DNA of 64,000 nucleotides from an uncultured bacterium. Lineage in GTDB: Bacteria > Bacteroidota > Bacteroidia > Bacteroidales > Bacteroidaceae. Shown here piece by piece: positions 1 through 8,791 of the stretch (position 1 is its first letter; the number at the start of each line of letters is the position of its first letter). The stretch is from positions 37,044-101,043 of the forward strand of contig CAJMQV010000001.1 in the NCBI GenBank assembly GCA_905215575.1, in the 5' to 3' direction. The notes below the pieces were generated by a model. It was not told the DNA's origin, did no database searches, and saw nothing but the letters and a program-made list of their open reading frames with translations. The position numbers and the translations under genes are program-made.

Positions 1-1
1 C

Positions 2-2479
2 GCTCATGTGAACCATCCTTCTATCGTGATCTGGTCTTTGGGTAACGAGGCCGGCCCGGGTGACAACTTCAAGGCTGCTTACAATGCCATCAAGGAATTC
101 GACACCAGCCGTCCGGTTCAGTACGAGCGTAACAACGATATCGTAGATATGGGTTCTAACCAGTATCCGTCTATCGCATGGACTCGCGAGGCCGTTAAGG
201 GTAAATACAACATGAAATATCCGTTCCACATCTCTGAGTACGCTCACTCTATGGGTAATGCCGGAGGTAATCTGGAGGACTACTGGGAAGCAATGGAGTC
301 AACCAACTTCTTCTGTGGTGCCGCTATCTGGGACTGGGTGGATCAGTCACTCTATAACTACGACAAGACTACCGGCGAGAAATATCTGGCCTACGGAGGT
401 GACTTCGGCGAGAAACCAAACGACGGTATGTTCTGTATGAACGGTATCCTCTTCCCGGGACACAAACCGAAACCAGAATATTATGAGGTAAAGAAGGTAT
501 ACCAGAATGTAGGCGTTAAGGCCGTAGACATCACCAAAGGACAGATCGAAGTGTTCAACAAGAACTATTTCGAGCCGATGACCGACTTGGAAATGGTATG
601 GTCTTTGTGGAAAGACGGAAAGAAGATTCAGGAAAGCAACGCCTTCAAGGGTCCACGCAACATCCTGGGTCCGCGCGAAAAGGGTAATTACACCATTCCG
701 TTCGACTACAACGCACTGGATGCCAACAGCGAATATTTCGTAAAAGTACAGTTCCTGCTGGCTAAGGATATGCCTTGGGCCAAGAAGGGATATGTGCAGA
801 TGGAAGAGCAGCTTCCGGTGAAGAGTGCCGGTCAGTTCGCCAGCATCAAGGAGAGCGCCAAGGGCGACAAGCCGACTTTGTCACAGACTAAGGACAAGAA
901 TCTGGTTAAGGGTGAAGGCTTCTCTGTAGTATTCAACAATGCAACCGGTACCATCAACAGCCTGCAATACGGCAGCAAGGTAATCTTTGCCGACGGTAAC
1001 GGTCCGAAACTGGATGCCTTCCGCGCCATGACCGACAATGACAACTGGGCATACCGCCAGTGGTTTAACAAGGGCTTGAACAACTTGCAGCACAAGGTAC
1101 TCGATTCTAAGGTATACACCAAGGAAGACGGAACTGTAGTATTGGCCTACACCGTTGAGTCACAGGCTCCATACGGACAGAATATCCGCGACCTGGGTAT
1201 CAGTTCCGGTAAATACGAAATCACGAAGAGCAAGGACTTCGGTCCGGATGACTTTAAGTTTACCACCAACCAGATCTGGACCGTTTATCCGGATGGTTCT
1301 ATCGAATTGGAGGCAAACATCAACTCAAATGAACCAAGTCTTGACCTGCCGCGTTTGGGTTATGTCATGAAGACTCCTTCTGATCTGAAGAACTATACTT
1401 ACTATGGACGTGGTCCACAGAACAACTATAACGACCGTATGAACGGTGCCTTCGTACAGCTGTATAACAGCACCGTACAGGATCAGTTCGTTCACTTCCC
1501 GAAACCACAGTCTATGGGTAACCGCGAAGATGTACGCTGGTGCGCACTGACAGACGAGGCCGGTAACGGTGCTCAGTTCATCTCTACTTCAACCTTCTCG
1601 GCTTCTGCTTTGCCATGGTCGGCTATGCAGATGGTAGAGGCTCCGCATCCTTATCAGTTGCCTAAGTCAGACGGTAACTATCTGCACCTGGATCTGAAGG
1701 TAATGGGTCTGGGAGGTAACAGTTGCGGTCAGGGTGGTCCGTTGGAAGAAGACCGCATCAAGGCCGGCAACCACTCTATGGGCTTCATCATCCGTCCGGT
1801 TCAGAAGAATCAAGACATGAGCGAACGTGCCAAGGTTTCTGCTGCCGGTGAAATGCCGTTGGGCGTTGCCCGCGACCGTGCCGGTAAGGTAACCATCTCT
1901 ACTGAAAAGAAGGATGCCGTAATTTGCTACACATTGAACGGAAGCAAGAAGGTACAGACTTACAGCGAACCTATCAATATGCGCGACGGAGGAACCATCA
2001 CCGTTTGGCAGAAGGATAATGACAAGCTGAAGACTACCATGACATTCGAGAAGATCGAAAGCGTTCCGGTTGAGGTGATGTATGCAAGTAGCGTGGAAAG
2101 CGGCGAGGGTGATCCGGGTCACTTGGTAGACAACGATCCGAACACATTCTGGCACACCATGTACTCAGTAACCGTAGCTAAATATCCACACTGGGTAGAC
2201 TTGGATTGCGGTGAAGTGAAGACTTTGAAAGGATTCACTTATCTGCCTCGACAGAATAGTGGAAACGGTAGAATCAAGGATTACCAGATTCAGGTAAGTA
2301 ACGACGGTAAGACTTGGGGTGATGTTCTGGTTAAGGGTTCTTTCGAGAACAATGTGAAAGAAAAACGCGTGATGTTCAGCAAGCCGGTTAAGGCTCGCTA
2401 CGTTCGCTTCACGGCGTTGAGTTCTCAGGACGGTCAGGACTTTGCTACTGGTGCCGAAATGGGCGTATTGGCTGAATAA
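2..2479 (+). CDS. GH2 beta-galactosidase, 3' part (5' end outside the window)
   Basis: This is the C-terminal part of a large LacZ-type glycoside hydrolase family 2 enzyme, probably a secreted or periplasmic exo-enzyme acting on beta-galactosides from host or dietary glycans. The frame is open through the left edge, so the first ATG-like codon is not the start. Counting from position 8, the acid/base Glu is E14 (SLGNEAG) and the nucleophile is E77 (SEYAHSMG); an IWDWVDQ motif follows. A beta-sandwich resembling the LacZ C-terminal domain runs to about residue 610. Next come a CHB_HEX_C-like domain (about 615-695) and an F5/8 type C (discoidin) carbohydrate-binding domain (about 700-823). That domain set is typical of Bacteroides polysaccharide-utilisation enzymes. 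Exact glycan specificity cannot be read from this fragment. A strong terminator follows. Confidence 0.93.
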   Translation, partial: AHVNHPSIVIWSLGNEAGPGDNFKAAYNAIKEFDTSRPVQYERNNDIVDMGSNQYPSIAWTREAVKGKYNMKYPFHISEYAHSMGNAGGNLEDYWEAMESTNFFCGAAIWDWVDQSLYNYDKTTGEKYLAYGGDFGEKPNDGMFCMNGILFPGHKPKPEYYEVKKVYQNVGVKAVDITKGQIEVFNKNYFEPMTDLEMVWSLWKDGKKIQESNAFKGPRNILGPREKGNYTIPFDYNALDANSEYFVKVQFLLAKDMPWAKKGYVQMEEQLPVKSAGQFASIKESAKGDKPTLSQTKDKNLVKGEGFSVVFNNATGTINSLQYGSKVIFADGNGPKLDAFRAMTDNDNWAYRQWFNKGLNNLQHKVLDSKVYTKEDGTVVLAYTVESQAPYGQNIRDLGISSGKYEITKSKDFGPDDFKFTTNQIWTVYPDGSIELEANINSNEPSLDLPRLGYVMKTPSDLKNYTYYGRGPQNNYNDRMNGAFVQLYNSTVQDQFVHFPKPQSMGNREDVRWCALTDEAGNGAQFISTSTFSASALPWSAMQMVEAPHPYQLPKSDGNYLHLDLKVMGLGGNSCGQGGPLEEDRIKAGNHSMGFIIRPVQKNQDMSERAKVSAAGEMPLGVARDRAGKVTISTEKKDAVICYTLNGSKKVQTYSEPINMRDGGTITVWQKDNDKLKTTMTFEKIESVPVEVMYASSVESGEGDPGHLVDNDPNTFWHTMYSVTVAKYPHWVDLDCGEVKTLKGFTYLPRQNSGNGRIKDYQIQVSNDGKTWGDVLVKGSFENNVKEKRVMFSKPVKARYVRFTALSSQDGQDFATGAEMGVLAE

Positions 2480-2498
2480 TAGCCATTAAATATATGAA

Positions 2499-2538
2499 AC
2501 AGACCGACTCAAAATCTTTTGAGTCGGTCTGTTTTTTT
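2499..2538 (+). terminator. Intrinsic terminator of the GH2 gene
   Basis: Perfect 16-bp stem (ACAGACCGACTCAAAA pairing with TTTTGAGTCGGTCTGT), 2-nt loop, then seven T. It starts 20 bp after the GH2 stop codon. Confidence 0.92.
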
Positions 2539-2646
2539 ATCTCTCCCCAATTCCTCCCCTATTTCACGTCCGCTATCTGAAATAAGCCTCTTTTATAATC
2601 AACGGAATTGCCCTATATTGTCAACAAAGTATCTATTCAATAACTC

Positions 2647-2694
2647 AAAAGGCTCTGTCAGACTTCGTAACCAGAAGCCGTGACAGAGCCTTTT
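2647..2694. terminator. Bidirectional terminator
   Basis: Inverted repeat AAAAGGCTCTGTCA / TGACAGAGCCTTTT with a 20-nt loop. It ends transcription of the minus-strand HAD-ribF-CPBP genes and backs up the GH2 terminator. The remaining gap to 2794 shows nothing else. Confidence 0.85.
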
Positions 2695-2794
2695 ATATAA
2701 CAGAGAAACAAGTTCAGATTCTTGATAAAATCCCGTTTCCACAAAAACAGAATCCCGCAAACTTTTATTCTCTCTTCATTAAGAAAAGAATTTC

Positions 2795-3577
2795 TTATTC
2801 TTCATTAAAGGAAACCGGTGCCTTGCTTTTAAAAGCCTTTCGATAGGACAAAGCCAATCCGACGAAGGCAACAGAAGAACACAGTATCAAAGCGCCTAAA
2901 CCCCACGGACCGAACCAGTCCATCAGTTTCTGGTCTTCTCCCCAAATAGTGAAGGTAAGTACTCCTATCAAATTATTCAAAGCATGGAGCAGCCAAACGG
3001 TCCATACACTGTTTGTACGCCAGTAAATCCATCCGAGCAACAAGCCAAATAGGAATGCGCCGGGAATCTGGGCCGGATTGCCATGAATCACACCGAAAGT
3101 CACCGATGAAATCACAATAGCCCATATCGGAAAATAATTCCCTTTTCGCAGAATATCCAGCATACCTTTACGGAAAATCAATTCCTCAACCAACGGACCC
3201 AATACCACAATATTCAGAACGCCCAACGGATTAGCCATCAGTCCGGCAAAAGAAGTTTGCAGGATATCCGGCAATCGAAGCAGTTCGGTAAGCCCGTTAA
3301 CCGGAATAATAGCCAGCAACGTCAATCCCACCAGAAAGGCTGCCTCTTTCATATTCCAGGAATAACGGCGGAAGGTTTCCTTGAAGGGTAAAATCCGGCA
3401 TCCGAAAAGAAACACAGCAACCAGTAAATTGCTCAACAAAAGAAGCGTCGCCAGCACATCAATGCCTTGCGGATCTATCTGCAAGAAAGAGCAGACTACT
3501 GTTCCAAAAACAGAAACAAGTAACTGGGTTCCCAAAAACAGGACAACCAGTCCTAACAATCGCCACCACATACGCAT
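2795..3577 (-). CDS. CPBP family intramembrane metalloprotease
   Basis: A 260-residue polytopic membrane protein of the CPBP (CAAX protease and bacteriocin-processing, Abi) family, which cleaves substrates within the membrane using glutamate and histidine residues. Visible motifs are EELIFRK (E131, E132, R136), FGVIH (H165) and HALNN (H198, N202), the usual conserved set, among about seven hydrophobic segments. Length is normal. It is the last gene of a minus-strand run, 4 bp after ribF, so it is probably co-transcribed with it. The substrate is unknown; family members range from prenyl-protein processing to bacteriocin self-immunity. Confidence 0.85.
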   Translation of the reverse strand: MRMWWRLLGLVVLFLGTQLLVSVFGTVVCSFLQIDPQGIDVLATLLLLSNLLVAVFLFGCRILPFKETFRRYSWNMKEAAFLVGLTLLAIIPVNGLTELLRLPDILQTSFAGLMANPLGVLNIVVLGPLVEELIFRKGMLDILRKGNYFPIWAIVISSVTFGVIHGNPAQIPGAFLFGLLLGWIYWRTNSVWTVWLLHALNNLIGVLTFTIWGEDQKLMDWFGPWGLGALILCSSVAFVGLALSYRKAFKSKAPVSFNEE

Positions 3578-3581
3578 ATCA

Positions 3582-4511
3582 TTATCGTTTTAATAATTGT
3601 TCCACTTGGATACGATCTTTCCGCAACTGCGTCACCAATTCGTCCTTATTCGAAAAGCGCTGCTCCGGACGCAGATATTTCACGAAGCGTATCGTAAGCT
3701 GCTGTCCATACAAGCCTCCGGAGAAGCCTAAAAGATGCACCTCTATGGTCGTTTGCGCCCCGTTGTCCATCGTCGGACGATTTCCGATATTCAGCATACC
3801 AGGGTAAGAAGAACCGTCGGGCAAGTCCACCCACACCGCATATACGCCATCGGCCGGAATCAGCTTTTCTTCCGAATCAACCGATACATTCGCAGTAGGA
3901 AAACCTAATGCAGAGCCGATATGAAAGCCATGTACTACCGTACCGCTCAACGAATAACAGCGTTGCAGCGCATGCGTAGCAAAATCCAGATCACCGGAAA
4001 GAAGTGCCTTGCGTATGGCTGACGAACTGACGTGGTGCCCTTGATCCTGATACTCACAGGACTGCACCACCTCGATACCCAGTTCTTTCCCGTAACGGAC
4101 ATAATCCTCAAAAGTATCGCAAGCTCCATGCCCGAAATGATGGTCATAACCGATCAGCAACACACGCACATGAAGCTGTTGCTGCAACACATCACGCATG
4201 AAGTCGTAAGCGGAAAGAGAGGACATCGCCAAATCAAAATGTAACAATACGGCATGATCCGCTTCCGACTGTTCCAACAAAAGGCACTTCTCCCGAAAAG
4301 GAGAAAGCAATTGCGGACGATAATCGGCCTGCATCACTTGACGGGGATGACGGTCGAAAGAGATTAACAGCGATTCAAGTCCCCTCTCCTGAGCTAAAGC
4401 CGTTACCTGATGCACCAAAAAACGGTGCCCGCAGTGCATCCCGTCGAAAAAACCGATGGTAGCCACCGAAGGGCGAAAGTCATACTGTTCTATAGAGGTA
4501 ATAATCTTCAT
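3582..4511 (-). CDS. ribF: Bifunctional riboflavin kinase / FAD synthetase
   Basis: Makes FMN from riboflavin plus ATP, then FAD from FMN plus ATP, in the cytoplasm. The 309-residue length is normal for the bifunctional enzyme. The N-terminal nucleotidyltransferase half carries TIGFFDGMHCGH (residues 18-29) and an SSSAIRKAL motif near residue 162. The C-terminal kinase half carries SGTVVHG, GFPTANV and GVYAVWV. It lies between the HAD hydrolase (9 bp upstream) and the CPBP protease (4 bp downstream) in one minus-strand unit. HAD phosphatases sometimes act in riboflavin synthesis, but this link is only inference. Confidence 0.95.
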   Translation of the reverse strand: MKIITSIEQYDFRPSVATIGFFDGMHCGHRFLVHQVTALAQERGLESLLISFDRHPRQVMQADYRPQLLSPFREKCLLLEQSEADHAVLLHFDLAMSSLSAYDFMRDVLQQQLHVRVLLIGYDHHFGHGACDTFEDYVRYGKELGIEVVQSCEYQDQGHHVSSSAIRKALLSGDLDFATHALQRCYSLSGTVVHGFHIGSALGFPTANVSVDSEEKLIPADGVYAVWVDLPDGSSYPGMLNIGNRPTMDNGAQTTIEVHLLGFSGGLYGQQLTIRFVKYLRPEQRFSNKDELVTQLRKDRIQVEQLLKR

Positions 4512-4520
4512 ATTCTAAGG

Positions 4521-5153
4521 TTAGGAAATAAATAAAGGCAACCAGTCGTCGGCCTCAGCCGGACAATAGGTCTGTATACCCAAAGCAGAGGCAGCCGCAC
4601 AGTTGGCTGCCGAATCATCAATAAACAATGTTTCCGAGGCCTCGAGCTGCTCTCGGCGCAGCACTTCCTGGAATATCTCTTTTCCGGGCTTTAACAGTTT
4701 CAGGTCGCAAGACAAATAGATATGATCAAAATAATCTTCAGCATGGCCGCCCTGCACCGTAAACAGGTGACGTACGGAATAATCCCAATGAATCGTATTC
4801 GTATTGCTCAATAAAAAGATACGATAATGTTCCCGCAACTGTTTCAGTGCTCGCAGACGACGCTCGGGAATGCGCACAAGCATCCGGTTCCAAGCTTCGG
4901 CAATCTGCTCGTCTGTGGGCTTTTCTTTCGCAGAACTCATCTGGCGCAATGTGTCCAGAAATTCCTGTGGAGTCGCGGCACCGCTTTCAAGCAAAGCAAA
5001 CGGCCCACCCTGCACATAATCACGAATATGCTCTTGCACATCAATACCCAACTCGGCAAAGGACTTGATCGTCTGCTGTTTATCTAAATCAACCAAAACT
5101 CCGCCAAAATCAAAAATCAGGTTTCTTATCTTTCTATCCATACTGTTTTCCAT
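4521..5153 (-). CDS. HAD-superfamily hydrolase (subfamily IA, variant 3-like)
   Basis: A cytoplasmic haloacid dehalogenase-like phosphatase of about 210 residues. Motif I is FDFGGV near the N terminus: the nucleophilic Asp is present and the second Asp is replaced by Gly, as in the YihX-like subgroup. Motif II is the LSNTN region, motif III the Lys in LKLLKPGKE, and motif IV LFIDDSAANC. ATG at 5153 is chosen; an ATG at 5141 is equally possible, while a TTG at 5156 is less likely. It heads the HAD-ribF-CPBP unit. A sugar phosphate or FMN-type substrate is possible but cannot be decided from sequence. Confidence 0.85.
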   Translation of the reverse strand: MENSMDRKIRNLIFDFGGVLVDLDKQQTIKSFAELGIDVQEHIRDYVQGGPFALLESGAATPQEFLDTLRQMSSAKEKPTDEQIAEAWNRMLVRIPERRLRALKQLREHYRIFLLSNTNTIHWDYSVRHLFTVQGGHAEDYFDHIYLSCDLKLLKPGKEIFQEVLRREQLEASETLFIDDSAANCAAASALGIQTYCPAEADDWLPLFIS

Positions 5154-5177
5154 CAAAAATATTTAGGAATGATGATG

Positions 5178-5185
5178 CAAAATTA
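5178..5185 (-). promoter_or_regulatory. -7 box of the HAD-ribF-CPBP unit
   Basis: Minus-strand TAATTTTG fits the Bacteroides TAnnTTTG consensus 25 bp upstream of the HAD start. No good -33 element is seen. Confidence 0.5.
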
Positions 5186-5195
5186 CTAATTTTTA

Positions 5196-5227
5196 TTTGC
5201 TTTATTCGAGTGAATGTATTAATTTTG
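5196..5227 (+). promoter_or_regulatory. Promoter of tRNA-Met
   Basis: TTTG, exactly 20 bp, then TAATTTTG: a consensus Bacteroides sigma-ABfr promoter. It lies 26 bp upstream of the tRNA and is back-to-back with the HAD promoter. Confidence 0.85.
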
Positions 5228-5253
5228 CGGACACAAAAAGGAAATATTCCTTT

Positions 5254-5327
5254 GGACTTGTAGCTCAGTTGGTTAGAGCAACAGACTCATAATCTGGAGG
5301 TCCCTGGTTCAAGCCCAGGCTGGTCCA
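5254..5327 (+). tRNA. tRNA-Met (anticodon CAT)
   Basis: Cloverleaf of 74 nt. The acceptor stem GGACTTG pairs with CTGGTCC, with one T-T mismatch. The D-arm contains AGTTGGTTAGAGC. The anticodon stem ACAGA/TCTGG carries loop CTCATAA with anticodon CAT. The T-arm is CCTGG-TTCAAGC-CCAGG. CCA is not encoded (A then CGA). The unpaired-free first base pair (G-C) argues against initiator tRNA, so an elongator is likely. A lysidine-modified tRNA-Ile2(CAT) cannot be excluded. Confidence 0.93.
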
Positions 5328-5340
5328 CGAAGAGAATCAG

Positions 5341-5370
5341 GCAGTTACGAATTTCGTAGCTGCTTTTTTT
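5341..5370 (+). terminator. Terminator of tRNA-Met
   Basis: GCAGTTACGA / TCGTAGCTGC hairpin with one internal mismatch, followed by seven T, starting 13 nt after the tRNA. Confidence 0.85.
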
Positions 5371-5560
5371 ATTTTGTAAACTCATAAAAGAAATCATCAC
5401 GTCTCCGCATACGATCAAGAATATATTCGAAAACGTCTTTATTTATTCTTCCACAAGAATTCGCTTTTCTACAATACTCTCTTTTCAGTTCTTCCGGAAT
5501 TTATTCCATTCCCAGCCATCACTTATTTCATTATCTGTGAATAAAATGACTACAAGACCA

Positions 5561-5605
5561 ATACCCACTTTTAGGTAAAATCGGTCTATATAGAGGTGAT
5601 TTTGC
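5561..5605 (+). promoter_or_regulatory. TAGGTA-type motif(s) upstream of the PHP/EptA-like operon
   Basis: CACTTTTAGGTAAAA (about 5566-5580) resembles the motif found beside the two hemerythrin-LuxR regulators (CACTATTTTTAGGTA at 46114-46128). A looser copy, TCTATATAGAGGTGATTTT, follows at 5584-5602. Similarity is by eye only. Confidence 0.35.
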
Positions 5606-5659
5606 CCTTCAAAAATCAAAAATCACCCAAAAACCACCAAGTATACAAAAATAAATCCG

Positions 5660-6002
5660 TAACTTTGCTCGTGATACGCAACATTTTCTCAATGATAATA
5701 CTTTGTAAATGAGCGTTATAAAACTAAAATAAATTTTACGGATTACTAATTTTTCAAGCAGTTGAAATCCATCGGTTTCACCTTGAAATAAATAAAAACA
5801 TCAGCTGGACAAACCTGTAAATTGATAGGAACAGGTATCTGTTTTTGCTAAGGAAATCAGTTTCTGTGCTGAAAACTGATTCCTATGCTACAATAAATCA
5901 ACATGCGTTGTTGAAACTGCATGAAACAGACAATCTCAGTTCGCCTATTGACAGAAATAAGAACCACGATAAAAGTATTTAAGTATAAGATCATTTTAAA
6001 TT
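5660..6002 (+). other. -7 box TAACTTTG and long untranslated leader
   Basis: TAACTTTG (5660-5667) is a consensus -7 element. The about 330 nt from there to the ATG at 6003 contain no convincing ORF but several hairpins: GAAA..TTTC near 5764-5779; ACAGGTATCTGT followed by five T near 5831-5845; AGGAAATCAGTTT / AAAACTGATTCCT (about 5852-5884); and CATGC / GCATG (5902-5923). This looks like a structured 5' leader or an attenuated leader RNA. I do not recognise a riboswitch class. The stretch 5371-5560 shows nothing else. Confidence 0.5.
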
Positions 6003-7226
6003 ATGAATTTTTCCCCCCGAAAGACAGCAAATGTTCTGCTAAAAACCGTGATTGGTCTGTTATTGACTGCCTTGTTCGCAATTTTTGCGACAAGCATCAG
6101 TCCAGTATATAATTTCGACGAAGCCAAACCATTCAGTGGTCCGGACATTTTCAATCCTTATGCCGCTCTGAAAAGCGCAGACTCCGTTTCCTGGAAAAGA
6201 GCGAACTTTCATACGCATACACGAGTAAAAGGTATTTTCAACGAATGCGAGTACTGGCCGGATGCGACCGACGAGGCATACCGCAAGTTCGGTTATGACA
6301 TTGTTACCTTTTCCAATCATAATGAACTGACGGTACATCCCTACGACACCGCCCTGCAAGTGAACGTCTATGAGCACGGAATCAACCTGTTCAAATACCA
6401 CAAACTGGTGTTCGGATGCGAAAAGGTAAACCGCTTTGACCATCTTCTCCCCGTTTTTGCCTCCCAAAAACAATTTCAGCTGGACCTGCTTGGCGCAGAG
6501 TCCGATTTCATCCAGATGAATCATCCGCTGAGAACGATTGGCACCTGCAAGGCGCATATGATCCGTCTGTCCGGATATAAGATTATGGAATTAGACAGCG
6601 GCAAGAGCACCGAGAACGAATACTGGGACTGGGCTCTCAGCGCCGGAAGATACAGTTTCGGACTGGCCAACGACGATCTGCACTATCCCGACCGCTCAAA
6701 GAAGATAGCCGTGCGGTGTAACTTCCTGTATTGCCCTTCTGCAAAATACGAAGACATCAAGAAAACGCTGCTCGGAGGATGCTATTATTCCATGCGCGTT
6801 CCAGATTACGGACACGGAGACTGGGAAGTTAAATACGCAAAAAACAAGAACTTGCCCTATATCCAGAATATAGGTCTGGACAGCGCTACCGTATTCATCA
6901 GCCTTTCACGTACGGCAGACAGCATCAAGTTCACCGGACAGGATCACACCACATTAGCCATGGTGCGTCATTCTTCACAGGCCCGTTATGACATGAAGCC
7001 GGAAGATCCTTATGTAAGGGTTACAGCCTGGTTCCCGGAAGGAGAGGTAATCTATTCGAATCCGTTTGCACGATATGACGCTTCTGTATCGGAAACACCG
7101 TATCGTGAACCGGCGCACACCGTAAACATTCCGCTGACAATTCTTTTCAATCTTATGGTTCTGGCCTTGTGTGCCGGAGTAATCGTATTATTCTATAAAG
7201 TAATTTTCAAATGGCAGATTTTCTAA
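6003..7226 (+). CDS. Membrane-anchored PHP-like phosphoesterase-type protein
   Basis: A 407-residue protein with a transmembrane segment near each end (about 13-33 and 380-402). The domain between them carries PHP-type metal-ligand motifs: FHTHT (H70, H72), NHNE (105-108) and later His/Asp positions such as MNHPLRT and GLANDDLHYPD. It is therefore probably a periplasm-facing hydrolase of phosphate esters or related substrates, but no activity can be assigned. ATG at 6003 is used. The 3' end overlaps the next gene by 16 bp, which implies translational coupling with the EptA-like transferase and suggests both act on the same envelope phospholipid or lipid A group. Confidence 0.7.
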   Translation: MNFSPRKTANVLLKTVIGLLLTALFAIFATSISPVYNFDEAKPFSGPDIFNPYAALKSADSVSWKRANFHTHTRVKGIFNECEYWPDATDEAYRKFGYDIVTFSNHNELTVHPYDTALQVNVYEHGINLFKYHKLVFGCEKVNRFDHLLPVFASQKQFQLDLLGAESDFIQMNHPLRTIGTCKAHMIRLSGYKIMELDSGKSTENEYWDWALSAGRYSFGLANDDLHYPDRSKKIAVRCNFLYCPSAKYEDIKKTLLGGCYYSMRVPDYGHGDWEVKYAKNKNLPYIQNIGLDSATVFISLSRTADSIKFTGQDHTTLAMVRHSSQARYDMKPEDPYVRVTAWFPEGEVIYSNPFARYDASVSETPYREPAHTVNIPLTILFNLMVLALCAGVIVLFYKVIFKWQIF

Positions 7227-8746
7227 AAAACAAAGGCTCACTGGCTGTGGTATCAGCTGTCTTGAGCATTTTTACGCTTATCGCATTTCACTGGCCGTTC
7301 TTTCGACTGGTAACTGACAACGTCAAGGGAGATTTAAACGGAGTATTCATTACAGTCAGCCTCATCGTGCTGATGCTTGCCTTGAACTTCTTCTTTTACA
7401 CTTTGGTATTGTATCTCGGACGCATTGTCGGCAAATGTCTTTTAGCTTTGCTGTTCATCGGAAATGCCATTTGTCTGTATTTCATCAATACCTATCAGGT
7501 GCTGATTACCGACAAGATGATGGGCAACGTGTTCAACACACAGTATTCCGAGGCTTCGGGCTTCTTCTCCTGGCAGGCGCTTCTTTACATTCTTTTCTTA
7601 GGAATCCTTCCTTGCATGTATCTGTTCATGCAACATATTGACTATGGCAAACCGAAGCGTTTCTTTATCAACACGGGATTGTCACTCGGTCTGGCCCTTA
7701 TCATCGCATTCGGAAACATGACAAACTGGCCCTGGATCGACCGCCATGCCACCAAGTTGGGCAGTCTGCTCATGCCTTGGTCGTACACTGTAAACTCCAT
7801 CCGCTTCTACAATGCGGAGAAGAAAAGAAACCGCAAGGCCATTCCTCTGCCTGATGCCAAGATCACCACGCCCAGCAAAGATGTCTGTGTACTGATTATC
7901 GGCGAATCGGCAAGAAGAGAAAACTTCTCACTCTACGGATACAACAGACCTACCAATCCGTTGCTCGAGAAAGACAGTGTGACAGCACTGATGGCCGAAG
8001 CCGCAGCAACCTATACCACCGCCGGAGTAAAAGCGATATTGGATCACAAGCCTACAAACAAACTGTATGAGATTCTGCCGAATTATCTGTTCCGAAACGG
8101 AGTGGATGTTGTGTGGCGCACCACCAACTGGGGAGAACCTCCGGTACATATCGACAAGTATCATAAAGTAAAGGAACTTCAGGAAATGGATCCGAAAGCC
8201 GACAGCAAGTACGATGAAATCCTGCTTGCCGGACTGAAGGAAGAGATTCTTTCCTGCGACAAAAACAAGATGCTTGTGATTTTGCACACAAGTACCAGTC
8301 ACGGCCCGACTTACAACAAGAAGTATCCGGCCAAGTTTGAAGTCTTCACTCCGGTATGTCAAACGGTAGAAATGGCAAAGGCCAACCCCAAGGAACTGAT
8401 GAATGCCTACGACAATACCATTGTTTACACAGATTATCTGGTACACTCCGTCATAGAGATTCTGAAGGAGATTCCGCAAAGACGCAGCTGCATGATATTC
8501 GTGTCCGATCACGGAGAATCGCTCGGCGAGGGAAATCTGTACATGCACGGTGTCCCCATGGCTGTAGCTCCTAAGGAACAGATTGAAATTCCTTTCATCG
8601 TGTGGACTTCGGACAAGAATATGAAAGTCCAGAACAAGCAGGAAGTAGGACAGTATCATGTATTCCACAGTATCCTGTCATTCCTGGGAATCGACAGTCC
8701 GGTTTATGACAAGGAAAAGGATATCTTTGCCGGAAACAAAAACTGA
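7211..8746 (+). CDS. Phosphoethanolamine transferase, EptA/sulfatase-like
   Basis: A 511-residue inner membrane protein. About five hydrophobic segments in the first 170 residues are followed by a periplasmic alkaline-phosphatase/sulfatase-fold domain. Metal-site motifs are GESARRENFSLYGYNRPTNP (from residue 231), HTSTSHGP, and SDHGESLGEG (D433, H434) with a following MHG. The order matches EptA/YhjW-type enzymes, which move phosphoethanolamine from phosphatidylethanolamine to lipid A or glycan. Bacteroides lipid A carries 1-phosphoethanolamine, so this is a candidate enzyme for it (inference). It is coupled to the PHP-like gene by a 16-bp overlap. Confidence 0.85.
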   Translation: MADFLKNKGSLAVVSAVLSIFTLIAFHWPFFRLVTDNVKGDLNGVFITVSLIVLMLALNFFFYTLVLYLGRIVGKCLLALLFIGNAICLYFINTYQVLITDKMMGNVFNTQYSEASGFFSWQALLYILFLGILPCMYLFMQHIDYGKPKRFFINTGLSLGLALIIAFGNMTNWPWIDRHATKLGSLLMPWSYTVNSIRFYNAEKKRNRKAIPLPDAKITTPSKDVCVLIIGESARRENFSLYGYNRPTNPLLEKDSVTALMAEAAATYTTAGVKAILDHKPTNKLYEILPNYLFRNGVDVVWRTTNWGEPPVHIDKYHKVKELQEMDPKADSKYDEILLAGLKEEILSCDKNKMLVILHTSTSHGPTYNKKYPAKFEVFTPVCQTVEMAKANPKELMNAYDNTIVYTDYLVHSVIEILKEIPQRRSCMIFVSDHGESLGEGNLYMHGVPMAVAPKEQIEIPFIVWTSDKNMKVQNKQEVGQYHVFHSILSFLGIDSPVYDKEKDIFAGNKN

Positions 8747-8791
8747 CGGCATTATATTCCGTATGATAACTGATAAAAACAGTCAAGTCTT

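Noticed and set aside
5921..6112. 63-codon ORF overlapping the start of the PHP-like gene
   Set aside because: It lies in the leader and runs out of frame into the real gene; no ribosome binding site.
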